Positions 23,167 through 34,800 of a DNA stretch of 64,000 nucleotides are shown in pieces. The position numbers and the translations under genes are program-made. The stretch comes from Gnetum montanum (lineage: Eukaryota; Streptophyta; Gnetopsida; Gnetales; Gnetaceae). Under the pieces are notes generated by a model. That model ran no database searches. It saw nothing but the letters and a program-made list of their open reading frames with translations, and had not been told where the DNA came from. Every line of letters begins with the position of its first letter. Position 1 is the first letter of the stretch. The stretch is taken from positions 65,205-129,204 of the forward strand of contig MNCI01022297.1 of the NCBI GenBank assembly GCA_015680685.1, in the 5' to 3' direction.

Positions 23167-23485
23167 CTGCAATCATACAGAACCATCTATTAGTAAGGCT
23201 ATTTACAAAATTTAATTTATACCTTACTTCCTTCCTTAATAAATTCATTTATTATCTAGTGTGATTCATAGTTAGAATATTTTACAAAAGTTTCCCCTAA
23301 AGGTTTTGATATTGGGCCCAATTTTGATTAGGTGACTCCAAAAAATAATTTTCATGGTCTGGGTGAAGAGATAAAATTAATTTGGCAAACGATTTTAACA
23401 TTTTTAAGGTCATTTACCTTTTATGATATCCTTCATGCAATAATGGATTCCAAAAAAACTATGAGCAACTTGGAGCGTACCCTTC

Positions 23486-23497
23486 CCCCACGACTAA
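23486..23497 (-). other. Internal polypurine-tract-like site in A2
   Basis: The minus strand reads AGTCGTGGGGGA, matching the sequence before the 3' LTR in B (AGTCATGGGGGT) and the internal sites in B and C. It lies between the internal TATA box and the third ORF. Confidence 0.5.
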
Positions 23498-23667
23498 GTC
23501 AAACACTCTTGGTTTAGACAGGTTCATTAAAATGAGAATCAGAGAGTTAATGAGCAAGATATGGAAGTTGGAATGATAGGTGCTCAGAGTGGAAGAAAAT
23601 GTCAACAACTCCCCTTGCATGAATAGTGAAAATGATGTTGACGTGCATAATGGGATCCCTATATGTA

Positions 23668-23735
23668 GGTTTTATAGACATGATATCACGTACCTAATAG
23701 CATGGACCCGATATTAGGTACCCAATATCACGGCC
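23668..23735 (-). promoter_or_regulatory. Internal U3-like promoter upstream of the A2 third ORF
   Basis: On the minus strand an array of GATAT/GGTACC words (such as GTGATATTGGGTACC and GGTACGTGATATC) is followed at once by TCTATAAAACC (23,668-23,679). This repeats the array-plus-TATA arrangement of the element's own LTR (27,719-27,840), with the same motif type. The ORF start lies about 500 bp downstream. Promoter function is inferred. Confidence 0.5.
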
Positions 23736-24639
23736 CTTCTGAAATAGGGTACTTGGAAAATTTGATAAATTTTCGATTTCCAAGGCCAAAAATGAAGGAT
23801 TTAAGGTTGAGTTGAAAGATTTAGGGTAATCTTTAAAGAGACCTAAAGGCACCAAGAGTGTAATGAGGTGGAATTTAACAATGAAATTCATGAATAGGAT
23901 GCAGAAAAAGGACATGTAGTGGTGCATAAGAATTTTTGAATTAGAATGATGAGCAAGGAAAAAATAATGTTAGAAATGTAGTACTTAGAGGATATAAAAT
24001 GATGTGATGATGATGTGCAATGAGTGAAAATTACAAAGGTTATGCAAGTGGGTCCTCCCCAAAGCAAGTTCCTACCTATCATGCCCTTACATAACTGTAC
24101 CCAAAAATTTCCATAGGCACTAAAAGGGGTTAAATGTAATCCACACTAGGGCAACAAAACACACACATGTAAATACCACCATGATGAGGTATGAATTCTA
24201 TGCTACACAAGACACAAGTCAAAAATACATGAACAACGAGATGAGGTGAATTGTAGAAGAGATTGCAGAGATTGGTACATGAGGTAACTGACCTAGGTCA
24301 CAATGAATCCTAAGTGTAGGGCGTGATTAATGTGTCATTAGCCCGTCACTCCAAAATCAAGACCAAGTCCATTCCTCCGATCAGTGACATCGCATTGTTA
24401 CATCCAATGATGGGCAATCATAAGAGCACCATGACAACAAGGCATACAATCAATAGGTGTTTTTTCCAAGGGAGGAGTGATTTGGAATTTCTTTGTAGCA
24501 CATACATTTTTTTCTTGATATTTTTTTGTGTTGTTCTTCTTCTTTTTTTCTTTTTCCAACAGTGAACTAGAGAAGCTGCCAACCTTTAGGCATGGGTGCA
24601 TGTCTTTCCAGTGACACCCCCAAAACAACATTGAGCTTC

Positions 24640-26844
24640 TTTATTGAGTGCCTTTATTACTCTTACTCCCATTTTTTGTTAGATATACAAGGATATTAGT
24701 ACAACCAGGCTGCATGATAACACCTATAGATGTCACCAAAAAGAATCCACAAGTCCCCTTAATGTCACACCTTGGCCATTCCCTCTTAGTCCATCATTTT
24801 TCACTCTAGGCATAATGAGCACAAAATTACTTTTAAGTTTTNGAGAATTAATAAATGGCAGGTTTGGATCCAAGCATTTTGGGAACATTGGAGTTTGGTC
24901 ATATCCAAACCACTGGGTGTCCTTTGATGTGGTGGTTGGAATGTACCCAAATTGGGGTTCACACACTTGATTAAAGTAGGCATAGTGAGGCAAATTATAA
25001 GATGTGGTTAATTGATAAGGAGGTGACCCACTATGGCATCCGTGACCATAAGATGACATGCAAGGATCAATATGTCTCCCCATGTGGTTATATTCATTGA
25101 GCTGCATGGTTGTTGGAGTATTGATTGGTGGCCTAGATAAGGTAATAGAAGGTGTTAAGTGCAAGGCGAAAGATGCACCATAGTGTTAAAATTGTTCTGA
25201 GTTAGAGGATGCAGTGGTTTTGGAACTGTGTTGTCTCTTTCTACGATCATGCCTAAAGAAAGGATGCTTTTGACATTGTGGAGGATTCCCACTATGGTTG
25301 ACAGTAGCAGCACAAGTAACATTCATGGGTTGATGTTGTGGTGCAAACCCTTCTAGCACAACTAGTGGCGATGTAGAAGGAGGTGAAGGATGAGAACATT
25401 GAAGGTGTGAAGAAGTGAAAGGCACATGAGGTGGTGATCTTGTTGGAGAGGTCATGGGTGGATAGTACTTGGGAGAATGATAACGATGAGGTGAAATAGA
25501 GGATGTTGATTTGGTTGGAGAAACAAGGTGTTGAACATAATGAACATTTGGTGTCAAGACATATGAAGGGTATGGTCGATTTGGCAGTGGCCTCCCCCAC
25601 AATTGGGGTTTTCACCACTGTGGTTGAATACGGTAATTTTTATGAAGTCCGGATGTAACATTCCTTCCCAATGCTCATGTAAATGTGACAATACTGGACA
25701 TTGGGCTCTGGGATGATCATACAGGTAAACATTACATTGATACGTATGATTGGCAGTTGAGTTCCTATTCCTATTGTCTTCAACCCTTTGTTCTGATTGT
25801 TGCGTGGTGTCCTATCCTATTTCTTGATTTGGCATAGTTCCACCTCTAATAATGTTGGCATATTCTCTACATTTTTCATGTACCCATTATGTCATCTTAT
25901 TGATCTGTGCCTCAATTTCATCTAGTGATTGTAGTATTGGAAAAGATAGAAATGGTTTTACCTCCTAGAGGTGAGTTGATTTCTCCTTTTCATGATCATG
26001 GACCTTTGCTATTTTAATATTTTGGTCCTATTGAGGGCTTTCAACATTCTCCCATTTAGCTATTTCTCCTTCTTCTTTTGCTACCCGCTTGATAAGCTCT
26101 TGGAATTGGTGGGTTCATAGCTCATATAGTTTACCTCAGCATACATCCCTAGGGTCTCCTTTATTTCATTATGAAGCCCATCCATGATGTGGTACATTAG
26201 CCTTTCCTCGAAGAATCCATGGCCTGGGCAATTTTTTAACAATGAATAGTATCTTTCTAAGGCCATGTCCAAGGGTTCATGTTGCCCTTGTTTCCATTCT
26301 TAGATTTGTCTCCTCAAGGCTAACACTCTTGCATAGGTTTGATATCTTTCATTGAAGAGTTCTACCATTGTCGGCCAACGTCGAATTGATTTTGGTCTTA
26401 AGGACCTATCCATACTTTTGCTTGGCTAACGAGTGTCATAGGAAAGAGCTTAAGTTTTTGTCATCCATTATCAATATTATTCCATACATAAGCATCATGG
26501 AAGGCTTGTAAATGATGTTGTGGATCTAAATCATAGCCTCCTGAAAACTTGGGAAAGTGGTTAAAATCGAGCCTAGGTAGATGACACTCTTTACGATGCC
26601 TATGGAATATTCGAACAACCTCTTGTATATGCATTAGGCCCTTAGTGGCCAACAGGGGTTCATCTTCATTGGGTAGGTGATGATTTTGTGAGTTGGGATG
26701 ATGTTATCTTTAGTTAGGTACATAAGAGACCCCTGCATAATATTGAGTACTCCAAACTTCATCTTCATCATCATATAATTCATTGGTTCTCCAATGAATT
26801 GCCTTACTAGCTGTTGCGTTGTCATAATCTTGTGAGAGAGACAT
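24640..26844 (-). pseudogene. Broken gag gene of element A2
   Basis: Gag starts at ATG 26,844 (MSLSQDYDNATASKAIHW) and continues through EDEPLLATKG, FPKFSGGYDLDPQHHLQAF, HEPLDMALERYYSLLKNCPGHGF and a Cys/His motif (C-x2-Y-x3-H-x4-C, core DHPRAQC, about 25,690-25,750). A Pro/Ser/His-rich tail leads to 24.7 kb. Gag would build the retrotransposon particle. It lacks the N-terminal FTFILH/GNIVLPP domain of B, C and E, so the A family starts about 200 codons later. It is interrupted by stops, at least one frameshift (26.3-26.45 kb) and a scaffold gap at 24,842. Confidence 0.75.
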
Positions 26845-26956
26845 TGTGATGAATTGTGTGTGACTTATTTGCAATTACTTCTTTCTAAACGATATATTGT
26901 CAAGGCTTTGTTATAGCAATCTTGGATGATGCAACTAATCTAAATAACTAGCACCG

Positions 26957-26974
26957 TCCCTGAGAACGATGCCA
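26957..26974 (-). other. Primer-binding site of A2
   Basis: The minus strand reads TGGCATCGTTCTCAGGGA directly after the LTR end. It is a decayed tRNA-Asp-type site. Confidence 0.75.
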
Positions 26975-26975
26975 A

Positions 26976-27850
26976 TGATGAGTGGTGAGGTACCCTTACA
27001 CTCAACCATACGAATATGATCATTCACGCATGATCCAATCAAACTCCACAGATGGACTAGTGGTGGTATCTAGATAGTTACATGTTGATCATAGTTTGCT
27101 ATCTTCCCACCTGGACTAATACTTAATTGGTCATGTATAGTTTATTCCAAAGTGAGGCGAATGATGTGATCCTAAACTAGTGCTACTCTTAGAGACAATG
27201 GAAAATAAACTTGTTGTAAGCTAATAGGCAATGAGAAGCAAAATCTAAACTAGCCTAAGTGCGATGAGCATCCATCCTTAATCATCCGTATGCATCTTAG
27301 ACCTCATGTACTACTTCTAGGATTACCAAGCGCACATTACTTAAGCACTCCTAAAGATGCTACTGGGTTACCAAGTAGTTACACTTCAATGTTTGTGATT
27401 AATTCATACTCATTCTGCATTTAACAATAGGAATAGTAAATGACGATAAAGAAATATTAACTAAGAAAAAATTAAATAACAATAATGATTAAACAATTAA
27501 AAACTAAGTGAATGCTACAATGATAGAGTAATCTCGATCTTTATTGTTGATCATGTATGTGTCCAAGTACATCACACTCGAATAAAGGTTCCGTACATTT
27601 ACAATCATCACACTACGGGCATGCACTGGGGAAAGAATTAAAATTAACTGAAAAAAATGACAAAAAGACTATATCCTAAAAATTACCAATTCCCCCCTTC
27701 CTATGCACCTGAATGTGGTATTTATAGGCTTACACAGGAACCACGATACCATGTATTCGATATCATTATCCAAGCTACGATATTGTGTACCTGATATCGA
27801 GGATCCAATATTGGGGCCTGGCAAAATATCGAGAGATCCTTGGAGTTAAT
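26976..27850 (-). repeat. 5' LTR of element A2
   Basis: The inner end at 26,976 matches A1 (TGATGAGTGGYGAGG on the plus strand). The array of GATATCG-type words (27,735-27,840) precedes a TATA box CTATAAATACC (27,719-27,728). The outer boundary is not resolved. The inverted repeat with AATAAA is at about 27,534-27,590. Confidence 0.65.
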
Positions 27851-29183
27851 TATGTAAGTTCCTTTGTCATCTTGAATTTTTTTTGAGGTAATTGTATCTT
27901 CATGTTGTAAGAGATGGTAGGATTGTGTGGGTTGTAGAGTCTTATGACCTACAATTATTATTGAGTGTTGAGTGGTTTTGGTGTATAGAAAACTAATACT
28001 TCCTATATCCTTATAGTTTGTGTGTTTAAAAGCCCTTATTCTTTTGTATTACAACTGTATTTCATTTCATGCATATTAATTAGAAAGGTTTTTAATGGTG
28101 GTTCAAGATAACATGTTAGTATAGCCTTCACCTAGGATGACGTCTTAGTATAAACCACTAGCATAGGATGGTAGTTGGGTCTATATAGGAAATTGCTATC
28201 CATGGTGTTTTTAAAAAAGATTATTCGTGATGGTGAATCCACCTAAGATGTTTTAAAAAAATAAAATGCTACCATATCTTAAAGCCCTTAAAATGCTAGA
28301 AAAACATCAAACAAAAACCTAAAATGCCAACATAGCCCATGCTAAGATGATGTTTAAAGATGAAAAGCTAACATATTCTTTGGAGAAAATGTATCATTCA
28401 AAACCTTGGAAAAGTAGATTTGTATCTATGAAGGATGTCTTTAACCTTCTTACATGCTTGAATCCTTCAACTATAAACATATAGTTTTTTAATGCAACAT
28501 TTTCAAATCCAAGACTTATAACATAATGCAAATTACTATTGGATGCCTAATTAGCATGTCATGCCTAGGATATGCCCTAGCCACTATTAAATCTAAAAGA
28601 GAGTTTATTCATAGAATTTAGCATATTTTTACAATTCAAAAATAGTCCTCTTGCTTTCAAATCTAGGCTTATAAGTTGTAATGAGAAAAGTATCATGAAA
28701 TAAATGCAATATTTTTTGGACATTTAAATTTCTTAGTAAGGAAAATTTCCCCATTTTGTTGGCACAAGATAAGGATAGTGAAGACTAAGTATGATTTTTG
28801 TTATAACAAGTAACTAAAATCTTTAAATAAATACAATTGTTAAAATGAAGATAATAGAGTAAAACTGAGGTTAGCTATTTACATCAAGAATTACAAATTT
28901 CATTTGTAAAAGATAAAAAATTTGAAACAAGGTAATATATTTTTATGAAAAATATCAATAAGTATCAAGGAGAATAGTATTTAGAAATAGGAGACTCCAT
29001 GAAGATTTATTGTTATGCAAAAATTCTATGATACCACTCTATGGAATTACATTTTTCTTGGATATTTTTACAAATAGTTTTCATGCATCTCATAAAACTT
29101 TAAATTTACAATACATATTATTTGTGCAAAAATGTCCTTCACACTCCTACATGGACATCTCCACAAACCAAGTGTTGTAATAC
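27851..29183. other. AT-rich spacer, no gene seen
   Basis: About 1.3 kb of low-complexity, AT-rich DNA between A2 and B. I find no open frame with coding character and no recognisable repeat termini. Confidence 0.5.
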
Positions 29184-29188
29184 TTAAC
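29184..29188. repeat. Target site duplication of element B, left
   Basis: TTAAC, against TTAAT at 39,109-39,113 on the right: four of five bases match. Confidence 0.75.
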
Positions 29189-29993
29189 TGATGGGATGCG
29201 ATATCGCATCAGCCGCGATATCGCATCTTTCCTTGCGATATCGCGTACGCGATATCGCAGTGCGCCGCAAATTCTATAAATGAGAGGAAGCTCTCCCTTA
29301 TTTCTCCATCTAGATCTAGACTGTAGCCAAACTCTTGCCATTTTTCCATTCCAGATTTAGAATAATTTCCATGTGCCTACAGTAGGAGTCCCAAAGTGAA
29401 TGGATCTTTATTCGAGCAATTCTGCACTTGAGCACACAATTGTGTACGGCAATACAGATGAACTTTTGGATAAACCTTGTCATGCATGGAATAACCTAAT
29501 GAGGATTTAATTACTGTTGAATCTTTAAAGTCTTTCTTAGGACTTAATCTCTCTCAACCCTCAACTCTCATAGTTAAGTGCATTCAGTACGACTGCTTCG
29601 AGCACGTGCGTTACGCTTGGTAATCCTAGTAACAAATAGCGTTTGGTAATCCCTGTAGTGTTGCATAGGTTCAGGGTGTGAAATGGCAAGTGGGAATAGA
29701 TACTGATGCTAGGATGATTAAGGCTTAGTTAGTTAAAGTTAGTTACTTAGTCTCTTCACCCTTTTCCCTCTTAGCATAGGCGATACAAACATAAAAGATA
29801 TAAAAATCATATACCTCAAGTTCACTTAACCATACAACTGTGACAATTACAAGTGAGCTTGGGAAGACAACGACTGATTAACCTTAGGTGTTCCATAAGG
29901 TGTGTAGGCACTTAGTCTATGGAGTTCGACCGGATCACGCGTGTAACACTCGTATTCATATGGTTGAGTGTATGGGTACCTCGCCACTAATCA
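29189..29993 (+). repeat. 5' LTR of element B
   Basis: It starts TGATGGGAT and ends CGCCACTAATCA. The U3 is only about 85 bp: four GCGATATCGC palindromes (29,196-29,260), then TATA (CTATAAA, 29,274-29,280). The R region has an inverted repeat GATCTTTATTCGAG ... CAATACAGATG (29,403-29,460). Tandem TTGGTAATCC-type motifs lie at 29,617-29,665. Confidence 0.9.
29196..29280 (+). promoter_or_regulatory. Palindrome array and TATA box of the B LTR
   Basis: Four perfect GCGATATCGC units with 7, 10 and 4 bp spacers stand directly before the TATA box. They are probably a transcription-factor array. The 3' LTR has five units, some changed. Confidence 0.7.
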
Positions 29994-29994
29994 T

Positions 29995-30012
29995 TGGCAC
30001 CGTTGCTGGGGA
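29995..30012 (+). other. Primer-binding site of element B
   Basis: TGGCACCGTTGCTGGGGA differs by two transitions from the complement of the plant tRNA-Asp 3' end. Confidence 0.9.
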
Positions 30013-30137
30013 CTAAGTTGTTTGTGCGCTAAGTAGAACATAGGAAATCATCCACATCGTTGGGAAGCTTAAACGAACCCTTAGGGTTAATTAGAAGAAA
30101 TTTAAACAATGGTCAATAGCACATCAACAAGATAACA

Positions 30138-31853
30138 ATGTCTTCTTCTTCTTCTCATAAGAGCACTTCACCACCTAGGGATCACACAAGAGACAATCGG
30201 CGATCTAACACATGTAACCCAGATCCGCCAGTTCCTTAAGAGTATCAAGTAGTGTATACTCATCACGATGAGTATGTACCCAATTTTACCTTTATCCTCC
30301 ATCAGGATGAACAACTGCATTGACGAGACTTGCAAGGTAACATAGTGTTACCTCCAGATCATGCAATCCCTAACATGCTCCTTCGTGCTCTTACACAGAT
30401 AGACATGATGCAACTATACGTTGAATACATTGCATGTGATTATGACACAAGGGATTACCATCCCACAGTGGCGCAATGTTTAAGGGACTCACGGCAGGAG
30501 AGCTACCATACATCGTTGAAGGGTAAAAAGGTCCCACACATCCTAAGCGAAATCGGAGATGGTGAACCAGTTATAACCGGTTCTCCATCAAATGATGTTC
30601 CCCCTCCTAATGATGGTGAGGAGGTGGGGTATCAGAACCTACACTCCATGATTCATAATCCTGGTTTTGATCCCCATGAACACCAAGTGTTCAATGAGGG
30701 AACATAAACAAATGATAAGGATGGGCAGTTTGATCGTCATCACGATTGGGGCCATAGCCACCGAAGAGAAGGTAAGAAACATCGTCATGGCAATGGTTCC
30801 CCTTCTTCTTCACCTTCATCGCATCATTCACCCTCTCCTTCCACATCAAGGCACAGTCACAAGGAATACAACCGTGAGGATAAGGGTACGCATAATGAGA
30901 ACCCTCGACGAGAGAGTCGAGAGCAAAGATGAGGGCATTCGAGAGAGTCAAGGCATGGTAGAAGGGAAAGTAGGGAACCGCATAGGCATCATAGACGCCA
31001 TGAAAGAAATGACAATGATGAACCCCTACTTTCCACCTGAAGTATGTTAGATATTACAGAGGCTGTGAGGATACCTACAAGACACCAGAAAGATAGTCGG
31101 ATCAAGCGATTAGACATGAATAATATCCCACGGTTTGAGGGGGGATACAATGCTAATCCGCAAAATCACTTACAAGTATTTCACAATTCTTTTGCCTTGT
31201 AGAATATTAAAAATGAGTGGTAGAAGTTAAAGTTGTTTCCTAGGACACTCATAAAAGAAGCAGAAAGTTGGTACCGGTCCTTAGAACCGGAATCCATTCA
31301 TAGGTGAAGTACGATGCTAGAATTGTTTAACGATAAATATCAAATGTACTCCAGAGTATCCAACTTGTGTAAACAGATCCAAGAATGGAAGCAAGATAAT
31401 CATGAACCCTTGGATGCTGCCATGGGCCGATATTATGCACTACTACATCGTTGCTCAGGCCATGGTTATGCACAACGGGATCAACCGCACCATCTCGTAG
31501 ATGGGCTAAGACATGAAACCAGGAGAACCCTTGGAACATATGCCCAAGGGAGATTATCTAAGCTTAGGTCCCATGAAGTTCATAGACTTTTGGAGCAAGT
31601 AGCTAAGGAAGAAGGAGAGCTATGGAAAAGAGAAAGCACGAAAGAGGATAACCGTGATCCTTCCCTCCGAAAGAAGGGAGTAAGATTTTGTGAGGAAGAG
31701 GATGAGTCACCACTTGAAGAGTTGGTGAATAGAAAAACCTTACCACTTCAAAAGTTAAAAACTGAAGTGTTGGCTAAGGTAGATCAAATGTGGGACTCCT
31801 TAGATAGTAGATTCGAAATTGTTCTCAAAATCATAGAGGAGGCTAAGGAGTGA
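30138..31853 (+). pseudogene. Gag of element B
   Basis: A single reading frame of 572 codons starts at ATG 30,138 (MSSSSSHKST). The N-terminal domain contains VPNFTFILHQDE and GNIVLPPDHAIPNML. A His/Ser/Arg-rich linker (30.7-31.0 kb) follows, then DEPLL, FEGGYNANPQNHLQVF, YRSLEPESI, LFNDKYQMYSRV and HEPLDAAMGRYY of the capsid-like region, and a Glu/Lys-rich end. Gag would assemble the particle and bind element RNA. About eight in-frame stops break it (for example 30,237, 30,321 and 30,705), but no frameshift does. Its terminal stop at 31,851 aligns exactly with the terminal stop of C gag. Confidence 0.85.
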
Positions 31854-34800
31854 AGTAGTGATCATGATAAAAGGAAAGGGAGAAACTTAGACCATGCACA
31901 TAACAAGGGTAAGGAAAAGTGACTATCACCGATGAGGTTGTGGACTCTGATACAGAAAATGACGGTGGATGTGAGATCTTCCAATATGACCATCCTAAGG
32001 GATGTTGCCCAATAATCTCACATTTGTAAGACTTTGGGATGTATGCACTCAACCCAAGACTTAACAAACAGTAGGCACCCCGGAGGTTACCTTATCCCCA
32101 AGGTAACCCAAGGTAGTTCCACCAACCCTTAACGTATTATCCAAGTGGAACTCCATCATAACCTATCGAGCAACACCAGCAATGGCAATACCCACAGTCA
32201 TGGGGGATGCCACCGCCGAGACAACAATACCCTTACCAGCAACCAGATTCGTCTGGCTATTACATGTAATAGCCGGTTTCTCCAAGTGACTCTATGGGTC
32301 ATGCAACCCCACAACATCACTACCAAGTTCGGGAGTATTTTAGGACTCCCTCTCCAAGAAAAGACACTCCACATGCATACCATCCTCCAAATCCATCCGC
32401 ATCTCTTACGCTCGTAGCTCCACCACCAACTGCTCCAACAATGCAAAGGGTATCTTCCACTCAACCGCAACAACCCAATGTCACGAGGGCTTCAAAACCC
32501 CAATTCTCAGCTGGTTCTGACAATCTTATGCCAAAAAGACCTTTCTTCAAAACCAACAATCCAACTAAGCCCTCACCCTCACAAGCGGTTGAACATCTAA
32601 ACACCTCCATACCAAATAAAGTTTCTGGACCTTCTTCAACCCAAAAATCGAGTTCAATGCACACGGTTATGTTAACACATACCGTTACAGACTAGATTAA
32701 GGTGGGCCACCTTCCAAAGAAATTCTCTGACCCTGGAAGTCCCCTAATTTATCTTCAAGTCACTGGGAATGAACCTTGTAAGGCTCTTCTAAACTCAGGT
32801 TCCAGAGTCAACCTAATATTGTAGGAGATGTACAAAGCATGAAACCTGCCTCCATTAAGGAAGAGTAATATTCAACTTGAGCTGGCTGACCAGTCCATCA
32901 CTGTCCCCTTGGGACTAGTGGAGGACATCGTTACCATTGGTTGTGGATGGTTGTATCCAGTGGATTTCCTAGTGATACAAGTAACCAACAACAAGGGAAA
33001 CTTTCCAATAATAATGGTAAGAGTGTGGCTAAGTACAATAGATGCACGCCTAGGCATCCATGATCTTTCCCTGGAAATATCCAAGAAAAATACTTTTGGA
33101 AAGATCGAGAAGAAGAAAGTTTCATGCATCGCATACAATGACACAGGGTGCCATTGCATGCAGAAATCATGGGTTATGCGAATTTTAGCATTACCTGCAT
33201 GCCATCGGTGTGCACAAGAAATTAATATACCAAATTGCCTGTATGCAGTAGCCACACAATAGGAAGACACCCAGTGATTGATGGCTGATCAAGAGAGCAA
33301 CTCGATAACATGCATAGAACTAACTGAGGGGATAACTAGTGCTTACATTGAAAGCATAGACACACTATAGCAAGTTCGTTGCCAACTTCTAGCCCTTAAC
33401 TTTGAAAACATTAACTAGGGGAAGTTGGAGATTCCTAAGGAATTTCAACAAGAGCCCCTAGATTTAAACCCATTTCCCACTGGTCTAGAATACATGACCC
33501 TTGAAAATGGAAAATCGGTAATCATCAACACGAAACTTGTTCCAAAGCAAAAAGAGGGATTGCTGAAGGTGATAAATAAATGGTCAACAACCTTTGCCTG
33601 GTCATACCCTAAATTAACCAGGATAGATCCTAGGATATGCTAGCATAGGATTTACACGGACCCCTCCATGAAGCCTCGAAAACAACCACAGAGATGATTG
33701 AACCCAAAATTGAAACAAATAGTAAAAGAAGAGATAGAGCAACTTCTTAAGGCTGAGTTCATATACCCCATTACAGATAGCGAATGGGTTAGTCCTCTAG
33801 TCATCGTGCCTAAAAAAGGAGGCAAATGGAGGGTGTGTATAGATTTTAGGCTACTGAACATGGCAACATTCAAGGATCACTTTCTGTTGCCATTTGTTGA
33901 CCAAGTCTTAGACACCATAGCGGGGCATCGCTACTATAGTTTTCTGGATGGTTATAGTGGATACAACCAAATACGGATCATGCTAGAAGACCAAGCCAAA
34001 ACAACGTTCACCAGTCCTTGGGGAACGTTCGCATATAAACAAATGTCATTTGGCTTATACAATGCTCTTGCCACATTTCAACGTTTAGTCCTAAGCATAT
34101 TCCAACAGCAGATAGGGAACGGAGTAGAAGTCTTTATGGATGACTTCTCCACATATGGGATAAGCTTTGATCAAGCCCTGGACCGATTAGAGCAAGTGCT
34201 AAAATAATGCATTAAAACCAACCTAAAGCTTAACTAGCAGAAAATCCATTTGATGGTTCAAGAGGGCGTAGTACTGGGGCATAAGATTTCACAGTCAGAA
34301 ATAGAGGTAGACCTAGAAAAGTTAAGATCATCCAAGGAATCACCCAACAACTAGAAACTATCAAAGATATTTGGTCATTTCTTGGACACACTGGCTACTA
34401 CGGGAGATTCATTGAAAACTTCTCCAAGATTTCCAAACCATTGGTAGAATTAACGAAAAAGGATGCACCATTCGAATGGACCAGGGAATGTGAACGAGCA
34501 TTCGAAACTCTAAAACAAAGGCTCGTGGAAACTCCTATCCTACAAGCCCCTGACTGGTCCAAACCATTCCATATAATGACTAACACATCTAATTATGCCT
34601 TAGGAGCTGTATTGACATAGTTAGATGAACAAAAATGCCCTTATTACATCCACTGTGTGAGTAAGAGTATTGCCGGTGTACAACTCAACTACACAACTAC
34701 AGAAAAGGAATTAATGGTTGTAGTGTTTACACTAGATAAATTTAGGCACTATGTGTTAGGCTACAAAGTGTACATTCATATAGATCATAGTGCAATTAGG

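Larger units (their letters stand above)
21300..27850 (-). mobile_element. Element A2: Ty3/gypsy remnant with gag and third ORF, pol deleted
   Basis: On the minus strand: LTR (about 27,850-26,976), primer site, gag (26,844 to about 24,700), a junction near 24,590, a post-integrase non-coding region, and a third ORF (23,166 to about 21,330). Protease, reverse transcriptase, RNase H and integrase are all absent; gag passes directly into sequence that lies downstream of integrase in B and C. The 3' LTR is not found; element E abuts in the opposite orientation. A single N at 24,842 hides about 300 bp present in A1. Confidence 0.8.
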
